24,399 nucleotides of DNA. Origin: JABMMZ01 sp964505065 (GTDB lineage Bacteria > Bacteroidota > Bacteroidia > NS11-12g > UBA955). The notes under the pieces are model-generated. The model was not told the origin of the DNA, ran no database searches, and saw only the letters and a list, made by a program, of their open reading frames with translations. Positions 16,153 through 24,260 of the stretch are shown here, piece by piece. Numbering within the stretch: the stretch's first letter is position 1; each line of letters begins with the position of its first letter. Both the position numbers and the translations under genes were made by a program. The stretch is taken from positions 1-24,399 of the forward strand of contig CAZDGF010000049.1 of assembly GCA_964505065.1 (NCBI GenBank). Direction: 5' to 3'.

Positions 16153-18324
16153 TTACAAATTCTCCATAATATAATCCGATATTTTTTGCATTAAATGCAC
16201 TCTATCTTTGCCTTGCACATTGTGCTTATGCCCTGGATATACAAAGTAATCTAAATTGGTATTACCAGTATCTACAGCCGCTTTGCAATATTCCAAGCTG
16301 TGTTGCCATAGCACTACATCGTCATCGCAGCCATGTATCATAAGCAGTTTTCCTTCTAAATTGTCAATATATTTTAACAAACAGCTATTTGCATAGCCTT
16401 CGGGGTTTTCTTGTGGGCTATCCATATAACGCTCGGTGTACATAATTTCATATAGTTTCCAATCTATAACTGGTCCGCCTGCTACGCCTACTTTAAATGT
16501 GCCAGGGGTGCGTGTCATAAGGCTTGTGGTCATAAAACCGCCATAGCTCCAGCCGTGTATTGCCATACGTTCGGCATCTACATAAGCTAATTTTTTAAGG
16601 TAATTTACACCTGCTATTTGGTCGTCTATTTCCAAACTACCCAAATTGCGATGCGTAGCACTTTCAAACTCATGCCCTCTGTTGCTACTGCCTCTATTGT
16701 CTAATGTAAATACAATATAGCCTTGCTGTGCCATTAGCTGCATCCATAAATTACTGCCACCCAACCAGCTATTGGTTACCATTTGCGCATGTGGACCGCC
16801 ATAAACATATACCACTACAGGATATTTTTTTGTTTTATCAAAATTGGGCGGTGTTATCATACGGCAATGCAATACCGTGCCATTATTTACTATTGGAAAC
16901 AAAGTAGTTTCGCCCATGTTATAGTCTTTTAAAGGGTTTGGGGCATCTAATAAAATGGAGTTGCTTTCGTTTAAAATATTAATTAAAGAAATTTTGCGCA
17001 CTATGGTTGTGCTGCTTAAATAATTAATAGCAAAAGTGCCTTGTTTATTTATCAAGGTAGTATTTGTACCTTGCTCGGTTGTTAATTTTTTTAGGTTTTT
17101 ACCATCTAATTCTACACTGTAAGTATGCCTTTCCAATGGGCTTTCTTTGGTACTTTCAAAAAATACTTTTTCGCCTTTTTCATCCATACCCAAAAGGTTT
17201 GTAATCATCCATTTGCCTTGTGTAAGCTGTTTGATTAATTTGCCTTTGGTATTGTACAAATACAAATGGTTAAAACCATCTTTTTCGCTTTGCCATATAA
17301 ACTTATCGGGGTCGGTAGGTAAAAAATAAATGCCATGCTGTGGTTCTATGTACTTCTCGTCTCTTTCTTCAAATAAATTAATATCCATAAAACCTTGTGC
17401 GGCATTGTATCTGTTCAGTAGCATTTGGTTTTGCCCACGGTTTACAATGGCTATGTATATAAATTCTTCATTCGGGCTCCAAGTAATATTGGTTAAATAT
17501 TGCTCTTTAGGTTCGCCTGTTTCAAGGTAAATAATTTTTTCTGTTGCTATATCGTAAACCCCTAAAGTTACATGGTGGCTTTTTGCCCCTGCCACAGGAT
17601 ATTTAATGTTGGTGGTACTTGCAGGCATAGTACTATTATCGTATATGGCATAATCTGTAACCATGCTTTCATCCATTCTGTAAAAAGCTAATTTATTGGC
17701 TTGCGGACTCCAAAATAGGCCTTTAGTAATGCCAAACTCATTGCGGTGTACACTTTGCCCATACACAATGCCTTTGCCACCATCTGTAGTTATTTGTTTT
17801 GTGCCTGTTGGGGTGGTTATGTAAATATTATTGTTTTCAATATAAGCTACATAGTTTTTGCTTGTTTCATACTCCTCGTGCTCAGCTTTTTCAGCTATTT
17901 TTAATAGTTCTCTAAAACTTAATGAAGATGTGTTAAAGTTTAAATATTGGTTATTGTATCTAACTTTTATATTTTCGTTATCTATCCATTGCAATAATGG
18001 AAAAGCCTTGTATTCGCCTTTTTTATCAATGGTTTTTATAGCTGTATTAAAATCGCTAACGTGCAAAATACTATCTACTTTATTTGTTTCAATATCTACT
18101 AAAACAAGCGTGGCATTGGCACTTGGCACCACATAGCTGTATTTTTTTCCACCTGGCAGCCATTGCAATTGGCTAAGATTTTTGGCTCTAAGGCTTTGTT
18201 TGGTTTCTTTGTTGATAGAAAGTACAGCCTCTTCCATGGTAAAAAGCTTTGCACCTTGCCCAAAAACCATATTTTGGCATACTACAACAAAAAGAAAGGC
18301 AACAGAAATTTTAAATTTAAACAT
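16153..18324 (-). CDS. Dipeptidyl-peptidase IV-type serine peptidase (S9B)
   Basis: Exported peptidase expected to release N-terminal dipeptides, typically X-Pro or X-Ala, in the periplasm or at the surface. The 723 residues match Bacteroidota DPP IV proteins. A signal peptide (1-23, FGQ) is followed by an N-terminal eight-bladed beta-propeller (about 60-480) carrying YGQSVHRNEFGI (188-199), the region that binds the substrate amino terminus. The alpha/beta-hydrolase domain (about 495-723) has YGGPHAQMV (508-516), the nucleophile motif GWSYGG (591-596, Ser593), HGCDDDVV (664-671, Asp668) and HKHNV (699-703, His701). All three catalytic residues are present. The upstream methyltransferase gene ends 38 bp before its start and the secreted gene follows within 7 bp, suggesting an operon. 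A one-mismatch -7 box, TTAATTTG at 18357-18350, could add local initiation. Confidence 0.95.
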   Translation of the reverse strand: MFKFKISVAFLFVVVCQNMVFGQGAKLFTMEEAVLSINKETKQSLRAKNLSQLQWLPGGKKYSYVVPSANATLVLVDIETNKVDSILHVSDFNTAIKTIDKKGEYKAFPLLQWIDNENIKVRYNNQYLNFNTSSLSFRELLKIAEKAEHEEYETSKNYVAYIENNNIYITTPTGTKQITTDGGKGIVYGQSVHRNEFGITKGLFWSPQANKLAFYRMDESMVTDYAIYDNSTMPASTTNIKYPVAGAKSHHVTLGVYDIATEKIIYLETGEPKEQYLTNITWSPNEEFIYIAIVNRGQNQMLLNRYNAAQGFMDINLFEERDEKYIEPQHGIYFLPTDPDKFIWQSEKDGFNHLYLYNTKGKLIKQLTQGKWMITNLLGMDEKGEKVFFESTKESPLERHTYSVELDGKNLKKLTTEQGTNTTLINKQGTFAINYLSSTTIVRKISLINILNESNSILLDAPNPLKDYNMGETTLFPIVNNGTVLHCRMITPPNFDKTKKYPVVVYVYGGPHAQMVTNSWLGGSNLWMQLMAQQGYIVFTLDNRGSSNRGHEFESATHRNLGSLEIDDQIAGVNYLKKLAYVDAERMAIHGWSYGGFMTTSLMTRTPGTFKVGVAGGPVIDWKLYEIMYTERYMDSPQENPEGYANSCLLKYIDNLEGKLLMIHGCDDDVVLWQHSLEYCKAAVDTGNTNLDYFVYPGHKHNVQGKDRVHLMQKISDYIMENL

Positions 18325-18362
18325 TTTTTTTGGTATAAAATTGAACTAGCAAATTAAATCAA

Positions 18363-19568
18363 TTATTTTGATACTACCATCTGGCATATAATTACTTTGT
18401 TTTCGCCTTTAAAAGGTGTTATCCAAGCAAAATAATTGCCACCCTCTGTAAGTGCTGTTTTTTTATAAAATTCAGCGGTATTGTAGTACTTTAAGCCTCT
18501 TGCTTTGGCATTTATTTGGTTTATGTTTTGGCTTTTGCAATATGCTTTTATCTCAGCAAAATGATAATTTAGCACAGCTACTATTTTGAAACATTTTCCT
18601 ATAATTTTTAGCGGTTTTTCTCCAATATAAAAAGGTACTTGTACATCTATCAATTTTAAATTTTTAAGCATTGCATACGTATGGTGTTTGCGTATTTTTA
18701 CAATACTTGCACCTACTTCAAACAAATAGCCATCAAGGGTTTCTGTAAAATTGTATTGTTGTAAATTTTCAAGTGAAAAAATTTCAGAAAATGTTTCATT
18801 TTTTTGAATATCTATGGCTAAAATATGAGGTGCTTTGGTGTAATTATTTTCTATTTCAAGCAGCATTTCTTTAACCTCGCCATATAGGCTAATACTGTAT
18901 ATGGTTTTTATAAAAGGTAACTCTTTTTGTGCCATATCCATATCGTACAAAGGCGAACATTTTATCCAAATACTATGGCTATGCAACAATAATTGGGGCA
19001 AAAGTGCTACAACATTCGGCTGATGTTCGGCTAATAAAATTTGCCGTTTATCGTCTTTCCGCCTATCGGGGTCAATATAAATAGCATCAAATTTTTGCGT
19101 ATTATGTTGCAAAAAATCTTCGGCAGTTTGGTGTATTCTTTCAATATTTTTAACCCCAAGTTTTTCAAAATTACAGTTTGCTATGTCATTCAATTCAGGG
19201 TTATTATCTACACTTATTATGGCTGTAAATGTTTTTGAAAAAGCCCAATCATCTACTCCAAGCCCAGCAGCCAATACCAATAAATTTGAGCCTTTTATTA
19301 ATTTGGCTTTTTCTAAAGCCACAGCCTCTGCGGTGCATTGTTCAAAGGAGGTTGGGGTGTAAAAACAATTGTTCAATTGCCAAGTTGGCAGCTTTACATT
19401 GGCTTTTTTTTCAAGTTGTAATTGCTCGGCTATAAAACTGGCTGCTGCGCCCAAATCTTGTTTGTATTTCAATAAAAATTTATCAGCACCTAATGCTTTG
19501 GCTTTGGCTATCCATTCAAATAATTCTTTATTTGCTAAAATTTCCTTAATTTTGTAGCTATTATTCAA
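18363..19568 (-). CDS. Class I SAM-dependent methyltransferase with THUMP-like C-terminal domain
   Basis: A 401-residue cytoplasmic protein. An N-terminal helical part precedes a Rossmann methyltransferase core with LLVLAAGLGVDDWAF (96-110, SAM motif I), ISVDNNPE (118-125, acidic ribose contact) and YIDPDRR (164-170) in the motif IV position. DPDRR is typical of the bacterial group annotated as class I SAM methyltransferase with THUMP-like domain. The C-terminal 100 residues, ending KGENKVIICQMV, fit that domain. An RNA substrate is likely from the family but not shown. It starts with TTG, since no ATG occurs early in the frame, 9 bp from the divergent lipoprotein start. The start is therefore tentative. 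It lies upstream of the DPP IV gene on the same strand. Confidence 0.85.
   Translation of the reverse strand: MNNSYKIKEILANKELFEWIAKAKALGADKFLLKYKQDLGAAASFIAEQLQLEKKANVKLPTWQLNNCFYTPTSFEQCTAEAVALEKAKLIKGSNLLVLAAGLGVDDWAFSKTFTAIISVDNNPELNDIANCNFEKLGVKNIERIHQTAEDFLQHNTQKFDAIYIDPDRRKDDKRQILLAEHQPNVVALLPQLLLHSHSIWIKCSPLYDMDMAQKELPFIKTIYSISLYGEVKEMLLEIENNYTKAPHILAIDIQKNETFSEIFSLENLQQYNFTETLDGYLFEVGASIVKIRKHHTYAMLKNLKLIDVQVPFYIGEKPLKIIGKCFKIVAVLNYHFAEIKAYCKSQNINQINAKARGLKYYNTAEFYKKTALTEGGNYFAWITPFKGENKVIICQMVVSK
19547..19554 (+). promoter_or_regulatory. -7 box of the lipoprotein-ytxJ operon
   Basis: TAATTTTG matches TAnnTTTG and ends 23 bp before the lipoprotein ATG at 19578. It lies inside the first codons of the divergent methyltransferase gene, so transcription of one gene crosses the start of the other. 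The -33 element is not convincing: a TTTG at 19531-19534 is only 12 bp upstream. Confidence 0.4.
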
Positions 19569-19577
19569 GTATAAAGT

Positions 19578-19706
19578 ATGAAAAGTTTAAAAATTGGCTT
19601 AATATTATTGGTTATTATTGTAGGTATATCTTCATGCGGTGGTCGCAAAGATAGATGTCCTTCTGTAGGCAAAGTTAATACTATTGAGCATACAGCAATA
19701 GCCTAA
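19578..19706 (+). CDS. 42-residue lipoprotein
   Basis: This very short gene has a complete type II signal peptide: MKSLKIGLILLVIIVGISSC with the lipobox ISSC and Cys20 as the lipidated residue. A 22-residue basic mature tail follows, GGRKDRCPSVGK and onwards. It ends 12 bp before ytxJ on the same strand and has a -7 box upstream, so it probably forms an operon with ytxJ. No function is known to me. The lipobox, charged tail and operon spacing argue that it is real rather than a chance ORF. The single mature cysteine (residue 27) next to a bacilliredoxin gene is suggestive but unproven. Confidence 0.75.
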   Translation: MKSLKIGLILLVIIVGISSCGGRKDRCPSVGKVNTIEHTAIA

Positions 19707-19718
19707 ATTTTATTTGCC

Positions 19719-20051
19719 ATGAATTGGTTGCCTTTAGAAAATATTTCGGAATTAGAACATATTGATGAAATTTCTATGCAGCAATATGTAGCTATTTTTA
19801 AGCATAGCACCACATGTAGCATTAGTAATATGAGCAAGCAAAGGCTTGAACGCAAGTGGGAAAATAGTATTCCTATTAAAATATGGTATTTAGATTTATT
19901 GAATTATAGAGATATAAGCAATGCCATTGCTCAAAAATATGCTGTTCAACACGAATCGCCACAGCTTTTATTAATAAAAAATAAGCAATGTGTTTACAAT
20001 GCCAGCCACATGGAAATTACGGTAAACGAGCTTTTGGAGAATTTGAAGTAA
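19719..20051 (+). CDS. ytxJ: Bacillithiol system redox-active protein YtxJ (monothiol bacilliredoxin)
   Basis: A 110-residue thioredoxin-fold protein of the YtxJ/BrxC family, which removes bacillithiol from oxidised protein thiols. The strand-loop FKHSTTCSISNMS (27-39) carries the single active-site Cys33 in TCSIS. ESPQLLLI (79-86) provides the cis-proline Pro81 of the thioredoxin fold. Length and motif match the family. It implies that the host makes bacillithiol; the synthesis genes are not in this window. It follows the small lipoprotein by 12 bp. Its stop lies only 2 bp from the stop of the convergent PKD/T9SS gene, so no terminator fits between them. Confidence 0.92.
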   Translation: MNWLPLENISELEHIDEISMQQYVAIFKHSTTCSISNMSKQRLERKWENSIPIKIWYLDLLNYRDISNAIAQKYAVQHESPQLLLIKNKQCVYNASHMEITVNELLENLK

Positions 20052-20053
20052 TT

Positions 20054-23000
20054 TTACATTATTACCTCCACCACCCCCTCAAACTCGTGCAGCACATTGT
20101 AAATATCTCTTACTTGGGCTTTGTAGATATATATACCTAAAGTGCCATTGGCAGGCAGCCATGTTTCAGTTTTATTGTTTGTTTCAAACATTTTTTCGCC
20201 CCAGCGGTTGTATATTTCAATATGGTATTCTTTAGCTAAAATATGCTGATTAGCATTTAAGCCAAAGCCATCGTTTATGCCGTTATTATTAGGACTAAAA
20301 GCTGTAGGAAAATAAAATTCTATAAAATCTAATACAGGTATTATTTCTGTTAATGTATCAAAACAAGTATTTTGATTGTTGGCTATAAGGATAATGGTTT
20401 TAAAGCCTGTATCTGCAAAAGTATATTTTGGGTTTTGAATTGTAGAAGTTGAATTGTTTTCAAATTGCCAAAAGCGAGCGGTACTATTTTTACTTTGGTC
20501 TATAAAATATAGTTCTATGCCATTAGCGTTTCTCCCTATGCGGGTGTGGATAAATTGAGCTTTGGGTTTTTCTACAATAGTAATAGTTTTAGTTTCTGTA
20601 TTTTCGCAATTATTTACTGTGCTTGTTTTTAATGAAATAGTAAAAGGAATTGTTGAATTGTTATATTGTTTAATTGTTTTTTGTTGGCTTATAATATTAT
20701 TATTTATCAGCCAAGTTTGGTTTGCTACAGGTAAGTTGATTAGTTCTGTATAGCTATAAATACTGCTATCGCCAAGGCATAAGTCTGTGGCTTGTATTTG
20801 TGTGTTGGGGTGCGGGTATATATTGATGGTTTTTGTGGCAGTATCTGCACATTGGTTTAAACTACTAATAAGTTGTATTGAATAAGTGCCAATAGTGTTG
20901 TAAGTGTGGTTAATGTTGCTATTGGGCAAGTTGGTGTTTATATTGCTATTGCCCCAATGCATTGTATTTGTGCTATTACTTGGCTGTGTGTTTATATTAG
21001 CTACAACATTATTGCCATTTAAACATTGGGCGGTATCGTTAAGCGTAAATTGGGCTTGGGGCGAAGGTATAATATTTACAAATTGGGCGAAAGTATCTTT
21101 ACAACCAAAGGTAGTATTGGTAATATTGTTAATAGAATAATTACCAATTGAATTATAACTATGTATTACTGGTATTAATCCATTGCTATTAGCTGTATTG
21201 GTATCTCCAAATTGCCAATAGCAATTGGTAGCCGCAGGATTTATTAAACTAAAAATAAATTGATTGCCTTTGATACATTGGGTATCACTGTTTACTATAA
21301 AAGCAGCATTGGCAAAAGGATGAACAATAACAAAAGTATCTTTTTGTGCAATGCAATTGTTGCTACTTGTTGCTTTTAATTTTACAGCATAATTACCTCT
21401 ATTAGCATATTGATAATTTGCACTATTGCCAATTCCCAAAGCTACACTATCCAAGCCTCTACAATACAAAGTGTACAAAACGCTATCGGCTATATAGGCA
21501 CTTATATTTTTCACTTCAAATTGATTGCCTTTTAGGCATTGCTCAGCATTATTTAGTGTAAAATTAGGCTTAGGTTTTTGCCAAGCTGTAATATAAAAAG
21601 TATCTGCATTGGTGCAACCAAAAGTATTGGTATCATTTATAATGGCAGTATAGTTGCCAAAAGGCAGGGTTTTAATTATAGGTGCAGTTGCATTGCTATA
21701 TTGGCTACTACTATTTGCCCCTTGCCAACTGCCCCTTGCCAACTGATTTGTGGTGTCTTTAAATATGAGCTCCGCTTGCTCACATAAGCTGAATAGGAGT
21801 TTGTTGTTTTTTATAGTTTGGGTGGCATAGCCTGAAAGAGAATATTGGATTTTTGGGGTGGGTAGAAATGTAACCAAAAAAGTATCTTGAAAAGAAGAAT
21901 AATTTGGACACTCGGCATTGCTTATACTTGTTTTTAAAACAATGGTTTGTGTATCGTTTTGTTTGTTTATATTTTTTATTAAATTTCCAATAACTGGCGA
22001 AGAACCAAACCGCAAAGTATCTTTACTGCCATTGCTCCAATGATAAGTAGAGTAGGTAGTATTTACAAGGCTATCTTCTATTTTTAATTGTGAATTTTGG
22101 CAATAAGCAGTTTTTTGTTTTTGGGTTTTTAACCTCCTTGGTACAATTGCAAAGTTAAAACTATCTCCAGCATAAGTATAACTTTCGCAAACTGGGTTTA
22201 AAGCTTTTAGCTGCACATAATAGCTGCCATTGGTTTTATATTGGTGCTTTAGGTTATATACCTCTTTTAGTGGCTTTTTGAACACCACACTATCGCCATC
22301 GCCATAATACACTGTTAGTTGCCTAAAAACGGTATCTACATGTAGCTGAAAAGTAGCAGTATCTACACAAGCACTTTGCTCCATATTGCTATAAAAATAT
22401 AAAGGGCGGTAGGGGGCATAAACAGTGGGGAGTAATGCCGCATAATGAAAAGAACTATCATTCATAACTTTTTCAATTTTACAATTAGTTCCTATTTTAT
22501 TTGGATAAGAAATTCTATATAGGTTTGATGGAATATTCCAAAAATCCAAGAAGTAAATTTTGCCATCTGGTCCTAATTGCATATTTGAGAATAAATTTCT
22601 TTCACTATAAACAACTATTTTTTTTCCTGTATTCATATTGTATTGCCATACTCTATTAATAGCTTTAGGTTTTCCAACAATTACTTCATTTTCAGAATAC
22701 GAAGTAAGGTAACAAAAAGTATCATTGGTAGAAAAACAAGCTGAATTAATATTCCCATACCAAGTGAAATTAGGTATTTCGGAAAATTTAAAAATAGGCT
22801 TGCCATTGCTGGCTTTGCCAGTAGCATTGTCAAATTCATATTGCCACACACAGCCTAACTTAGTGGTGCTAGTATCTATGCCTGTACTTATCAAAGTTTT
22901 TCGATTATTTGAAATATTAAAACTTCCATTGTAATTTAATCTATAAGGAGAATAAGGATACTTATTTTCATAAGGATATGCCCATTGCCCAGAATAAACA

Positions 23001-23617
23001 TTATTGGAAATTACAGGGGTTGTTACTAATCCTGTATCTGTAAGCAAAAAGCTGTAAAGGGTTTTATCATCATAGCCTTGTAGTACCCATATATCTTTAC
23101 CATTAGCATGAAGTGTATAAGTAAGCGTACTGGTTTTATGGTTATTTAAATTTATCTTTTTTATTACTTCTCCATAGCCATTGTTGGCATACAAATCAAT
23201 TATTTGACAATAAAAGGTATCATTATTATCAGCAAATAAATTTAAATAATTGATGCCAAAATAATAAATAAATCTACTTGAATTAGGTTTAGGCAACAAT
23301 AAACTTGAAATGTAGTCATTTGCACCTATTTTTTTATAACTATTTTTAACAACATAATCATATTGATTCCAGAATAATCGTTCATTTCCATATAAAACTA
23401 ATTTACCATTGCAATCCGAAAATGCAACAGAGCTACGAGATGGAAATGCTGGACGTAAACTACTTGTATCAGTTTCAATTTTGGTTTTAATTTTTTTTAT
23501 GCCATCGTTACTAAATTTTATGCCAGAAAATAAACCCATTGGCCAATTGTTTCCATGTTGAGCATTTAGCCCAATTGTAAACATAGCTATGCTGATATAA
23601 CAAAATAATTTAAGCAT
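20054..23617 (-). CDS. PKD-repeat protein with T9SS type B (gliding-associated) C-terminal domain
   Basis: 1187 residues from the ATG at 23617. I chose this start because it gives a signal peptide (MLKLFCYISIAMF to LNAQ, about 1-20). The longer frame to 23722 would translate the palindromic REP element. Order: a beta-propeller-like N-terminal part (about 25-400, with FSDCNGKLVLYGN and GPDGKIYFLD); a PKD-like domain (about 420-495); further beta modules; then a tandem series of PKD-type repeats (about 680-1095) with repeated QCLKGNQF or QCIKGNQF openings; and a T9SS type B C-terminal domain (about 1103-1187, FYFPTAFSPNNNGINDGF and IYNRWGEKMF). Proteins of this build are secreted adhesin-like or gliding-associated surface proteins; the ligand is unknown. 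A 14-bp tandem duplication lies inside (21716-21743). One copy of an inverted REP sits 18 bp before the start codon. Confidence 0.88.
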   Translation of the reverse strand: MLKLFCYISIAMFTIGLNAQHGNNWPMGLFSGIKFSNDGIKKIKTKIETDTSSLRPAFPSRSSVAFSDCNGKLVLYGNERLFWNQYDYVVKNSYKKIGANDYISSLLLPKPNSSRFIYYFGINYLNLFADNNDTFYCQIIDLYANNGYGEVIKKINLNNHKTSTLTYTLHANGKDIWVLQGYDDKTLYSFLLTDTGLVTTPVISNNVYSGQWAYPYENKYPYSPYRLNYNGSFNISNNRKTLISTGIDTSTTKLGCVWQYEFDNATGKASNGKPIFKFSEIPNFTWYGNINSACFSTNDTFCYLTSYSENEVIVGKPKAINRVWQYNMNTGKKIVVYSERNLFSNMQLGPDGKIYFLDFWNIPSNLYRISYPNKIGTNCKIEKVMNDSSFHYAALLPTVYAPYRPLYFYSNMEQSACVDTATFQLHVDTVFRQLTVYYGDGDSVVFKKPLKEVYNLKHQYKTNGSYYVQLKALNPVCESYTYAGDSFNFAIVPRRLKTQKQKTAYCQNSQLKIEDSLVNTTYSTYHWSNGSKDTLRFGSSPVIGNLIKNINKQNDTQTIVLKTSISNAECPNYSSFQDTFLVTFLPTPKIQYSLSGYATQTIKNNKLLFSLCEQAELIFKDTTNQLARGSWQGANSSSQYSNATAPIIKTLPFGNYTAIINDTNTFGCTNADTFYITAWQKPKPNFTLNNAEQCLKGNQFEVKNISAYIADSVLYTLYCRGLDSVALGIGNSANYQYANRGNYAVKLKATSSNNCIAQKDTFVIVHPFANAAFIVNSDTQCIKGNQFIFSLINPAATNCYWQFGDTNTANSNGLIPVIHSYNSIGNYSINNITNTTFGCKDTFAQFVNIIPSPQAQFTLNDTAQCLNGNNVVANINTQPSNSTNTMHWGNSNINTNLPNSNINHTYNTIGTYSIQLISSLNQCADTATKTINIYPHPNTQIQATDLCLGDSSIYSYTELINLPVANQTWLINNNIISQQKTIKQYNNSTIPFTISLKTSTVNNCENTETKTITIVEKPKAQFIHTRIGRNANGIELYFIDQSKNSTARFWQFENNSTSTIQNPKYTFADTGFKTIILIANNQNTCFDTLTEIIPVLDFIEFYFPTAFSPNNNGINDGFGLNANQHILAKEYHIEIYNRWGEKMFETNNKTETWLPANGTLGIYIYKAQVRDIYNVLHEFEGVVEVIM
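21716..21743. repeat. Two tandem copies of a 14-bp GC-rich unit inside the PKD/T9SS gene
   Basis: TGCCCCTTGCCAAC occurs twice in direct tandem (21716-21729 and 21730-21743), followed by the first two bases of a third copy. Because 14 is not a multiple of 3, the copies are read in different frames (LARGSW and WQGAN), and gain or loss of one unit would shift the frame. Confidence 0.8.
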
Positions 23618-23635
23618 AAAAGAGAGGGTGCTTAA

Positions 23636-23689
23636 CCTGTGGTTGGTGTGTAGCCAAGCTCCTTGCGGCTGCCACCAACCACTGCCACC
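23636..23689 (+). repeat. REP-like palindromic element, left copy
   Basis: A 54-bp element of 63% G+C in an otherwise AT-rich region. GTGGTTGGTG (23639-23648) pairs perfectly with CACCAACCAC (23673-23682) around a 24-nt loop, which contains a second partial pairing (AGCC with GGCT). It is repeated in inverted orientation at 24261-24314 with 46 of 54 bases identical. It lies 16 bp beyond the transposase stop and 18 bp upstream of the start codon of the PKD/T9SS gene. Confidence 0.85.
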
Positions 23690-23705
23690 GCATTTTGAAG
23701 TTGCC

Positions 23706-24230
23706 TTATTTATTCTCATCATATCTATTTAAAAAATCAAAATTTTGAGCACCTTTTTCGTAAAACCTTGCCGAGCTAAATTCATAATCCTCTACAAACT
23801 TACACAATTTCCAATGTTCTTGCAATGGGTTGGCATGTATGTAGGCTAATTTTTGTTTTAATATCAATTCATTTTCTATCAATATCCATTTGGGTCTGCG
23901 TTCCCATATTTGGTATTTTCTATCTGCTTGGGTAGAAAGTAGTTTTGATAATATTTCTGTATCATTATTAGTTTTTAATTTCTCTAAAATAAGTTGTGCA
24001 GTATGTTTTAAAAAATCTCTTTGAAATGATATCTTATCTTTATTTTGCAATGAAAGTATTAAATGAATATGGTTAGGCATAATTACAAAACCATACAATT
24101 TAATCCAATTATTAATTACCATATAATTCAAACTATTTAATAGTATTTTAGCATTTTTATTGTCTATTAGTTTTTGCCATAAATTTATAGTTGCTGTAAA
24201 AAACCATAAGTTTTCAATTTTTTGAAACAT
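23706..24230 (-). CDS. REP-associated tyrosine transposase (RAYT, Y1/HUH superfamily, IS200-like)
   Basis: A 174-residue single-strand DNA endonuclease/transferase of the Transposase_17 (Y1_Tnp) family. Visible signatures: FFTATINLW (10-18, first strand), FVIMPNHIHLIL (48-59, the metal-binding HUH motif as His54-x-His56), LAYIHANPLQEHW (128-140, presumed nucleophile Tyr130) and DYEFSSARFY (148-157). These are the hallmarks of RAYT proteins, which are immobile or domesticated relatives of IS200/IS605 transposases and process REP palindromes. The gene is bracketed by two inverted REP-like elements, as expected for a RAYT with its own REP family. A -7 box, TATATTTG at 24243-24236, lies only 5 bp before the ATG. 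The frame is intact, so the enzyme may be functional. Confidence 0.88.
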   Translation of the reverse strand: MFQKIENLWFFTATINLWQKLIDNKNAKILLNSLNYMVINNWIKLYGFVIMPNHIHLILSLQNKDKISFQRDFLKHTAQLILEKLKTNNDTEILSKLLSTQADRKYQIWERRPKWILIENELILKQKLAYIHANPLQEHWKLCKFVEDYEFSSARFYEKGAQNFDFLNRYDENK

Positions 24231-24235
24231 TGATA

Positions 24236-24243
24236 CAAATATA
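24236..24243 (-). promoter_or_regulatory. Candidate -7 box of the RAYT gene
   Basis: Read on the minus strand this is TATATTTG, a full TAnnTTTG match, but it ends only 5 bp before the ATG. Use of it would give a leaderless or near-leaderless transcript. No TTG is visible at the -33 position, because that region is the right REP copy. Confidence 0.3.
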
Positions 24244-24260
24244 AAGTTTTATTGAAAGTA

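Noticed and set aside
23618..23722. 35-residue N-terminal extension of the PKD/T9SS protein
   Set aside because: The extension translates the REP palindrome and would bury the signal peptide. The internal ATG at 23617 gives a normal signal peptide.
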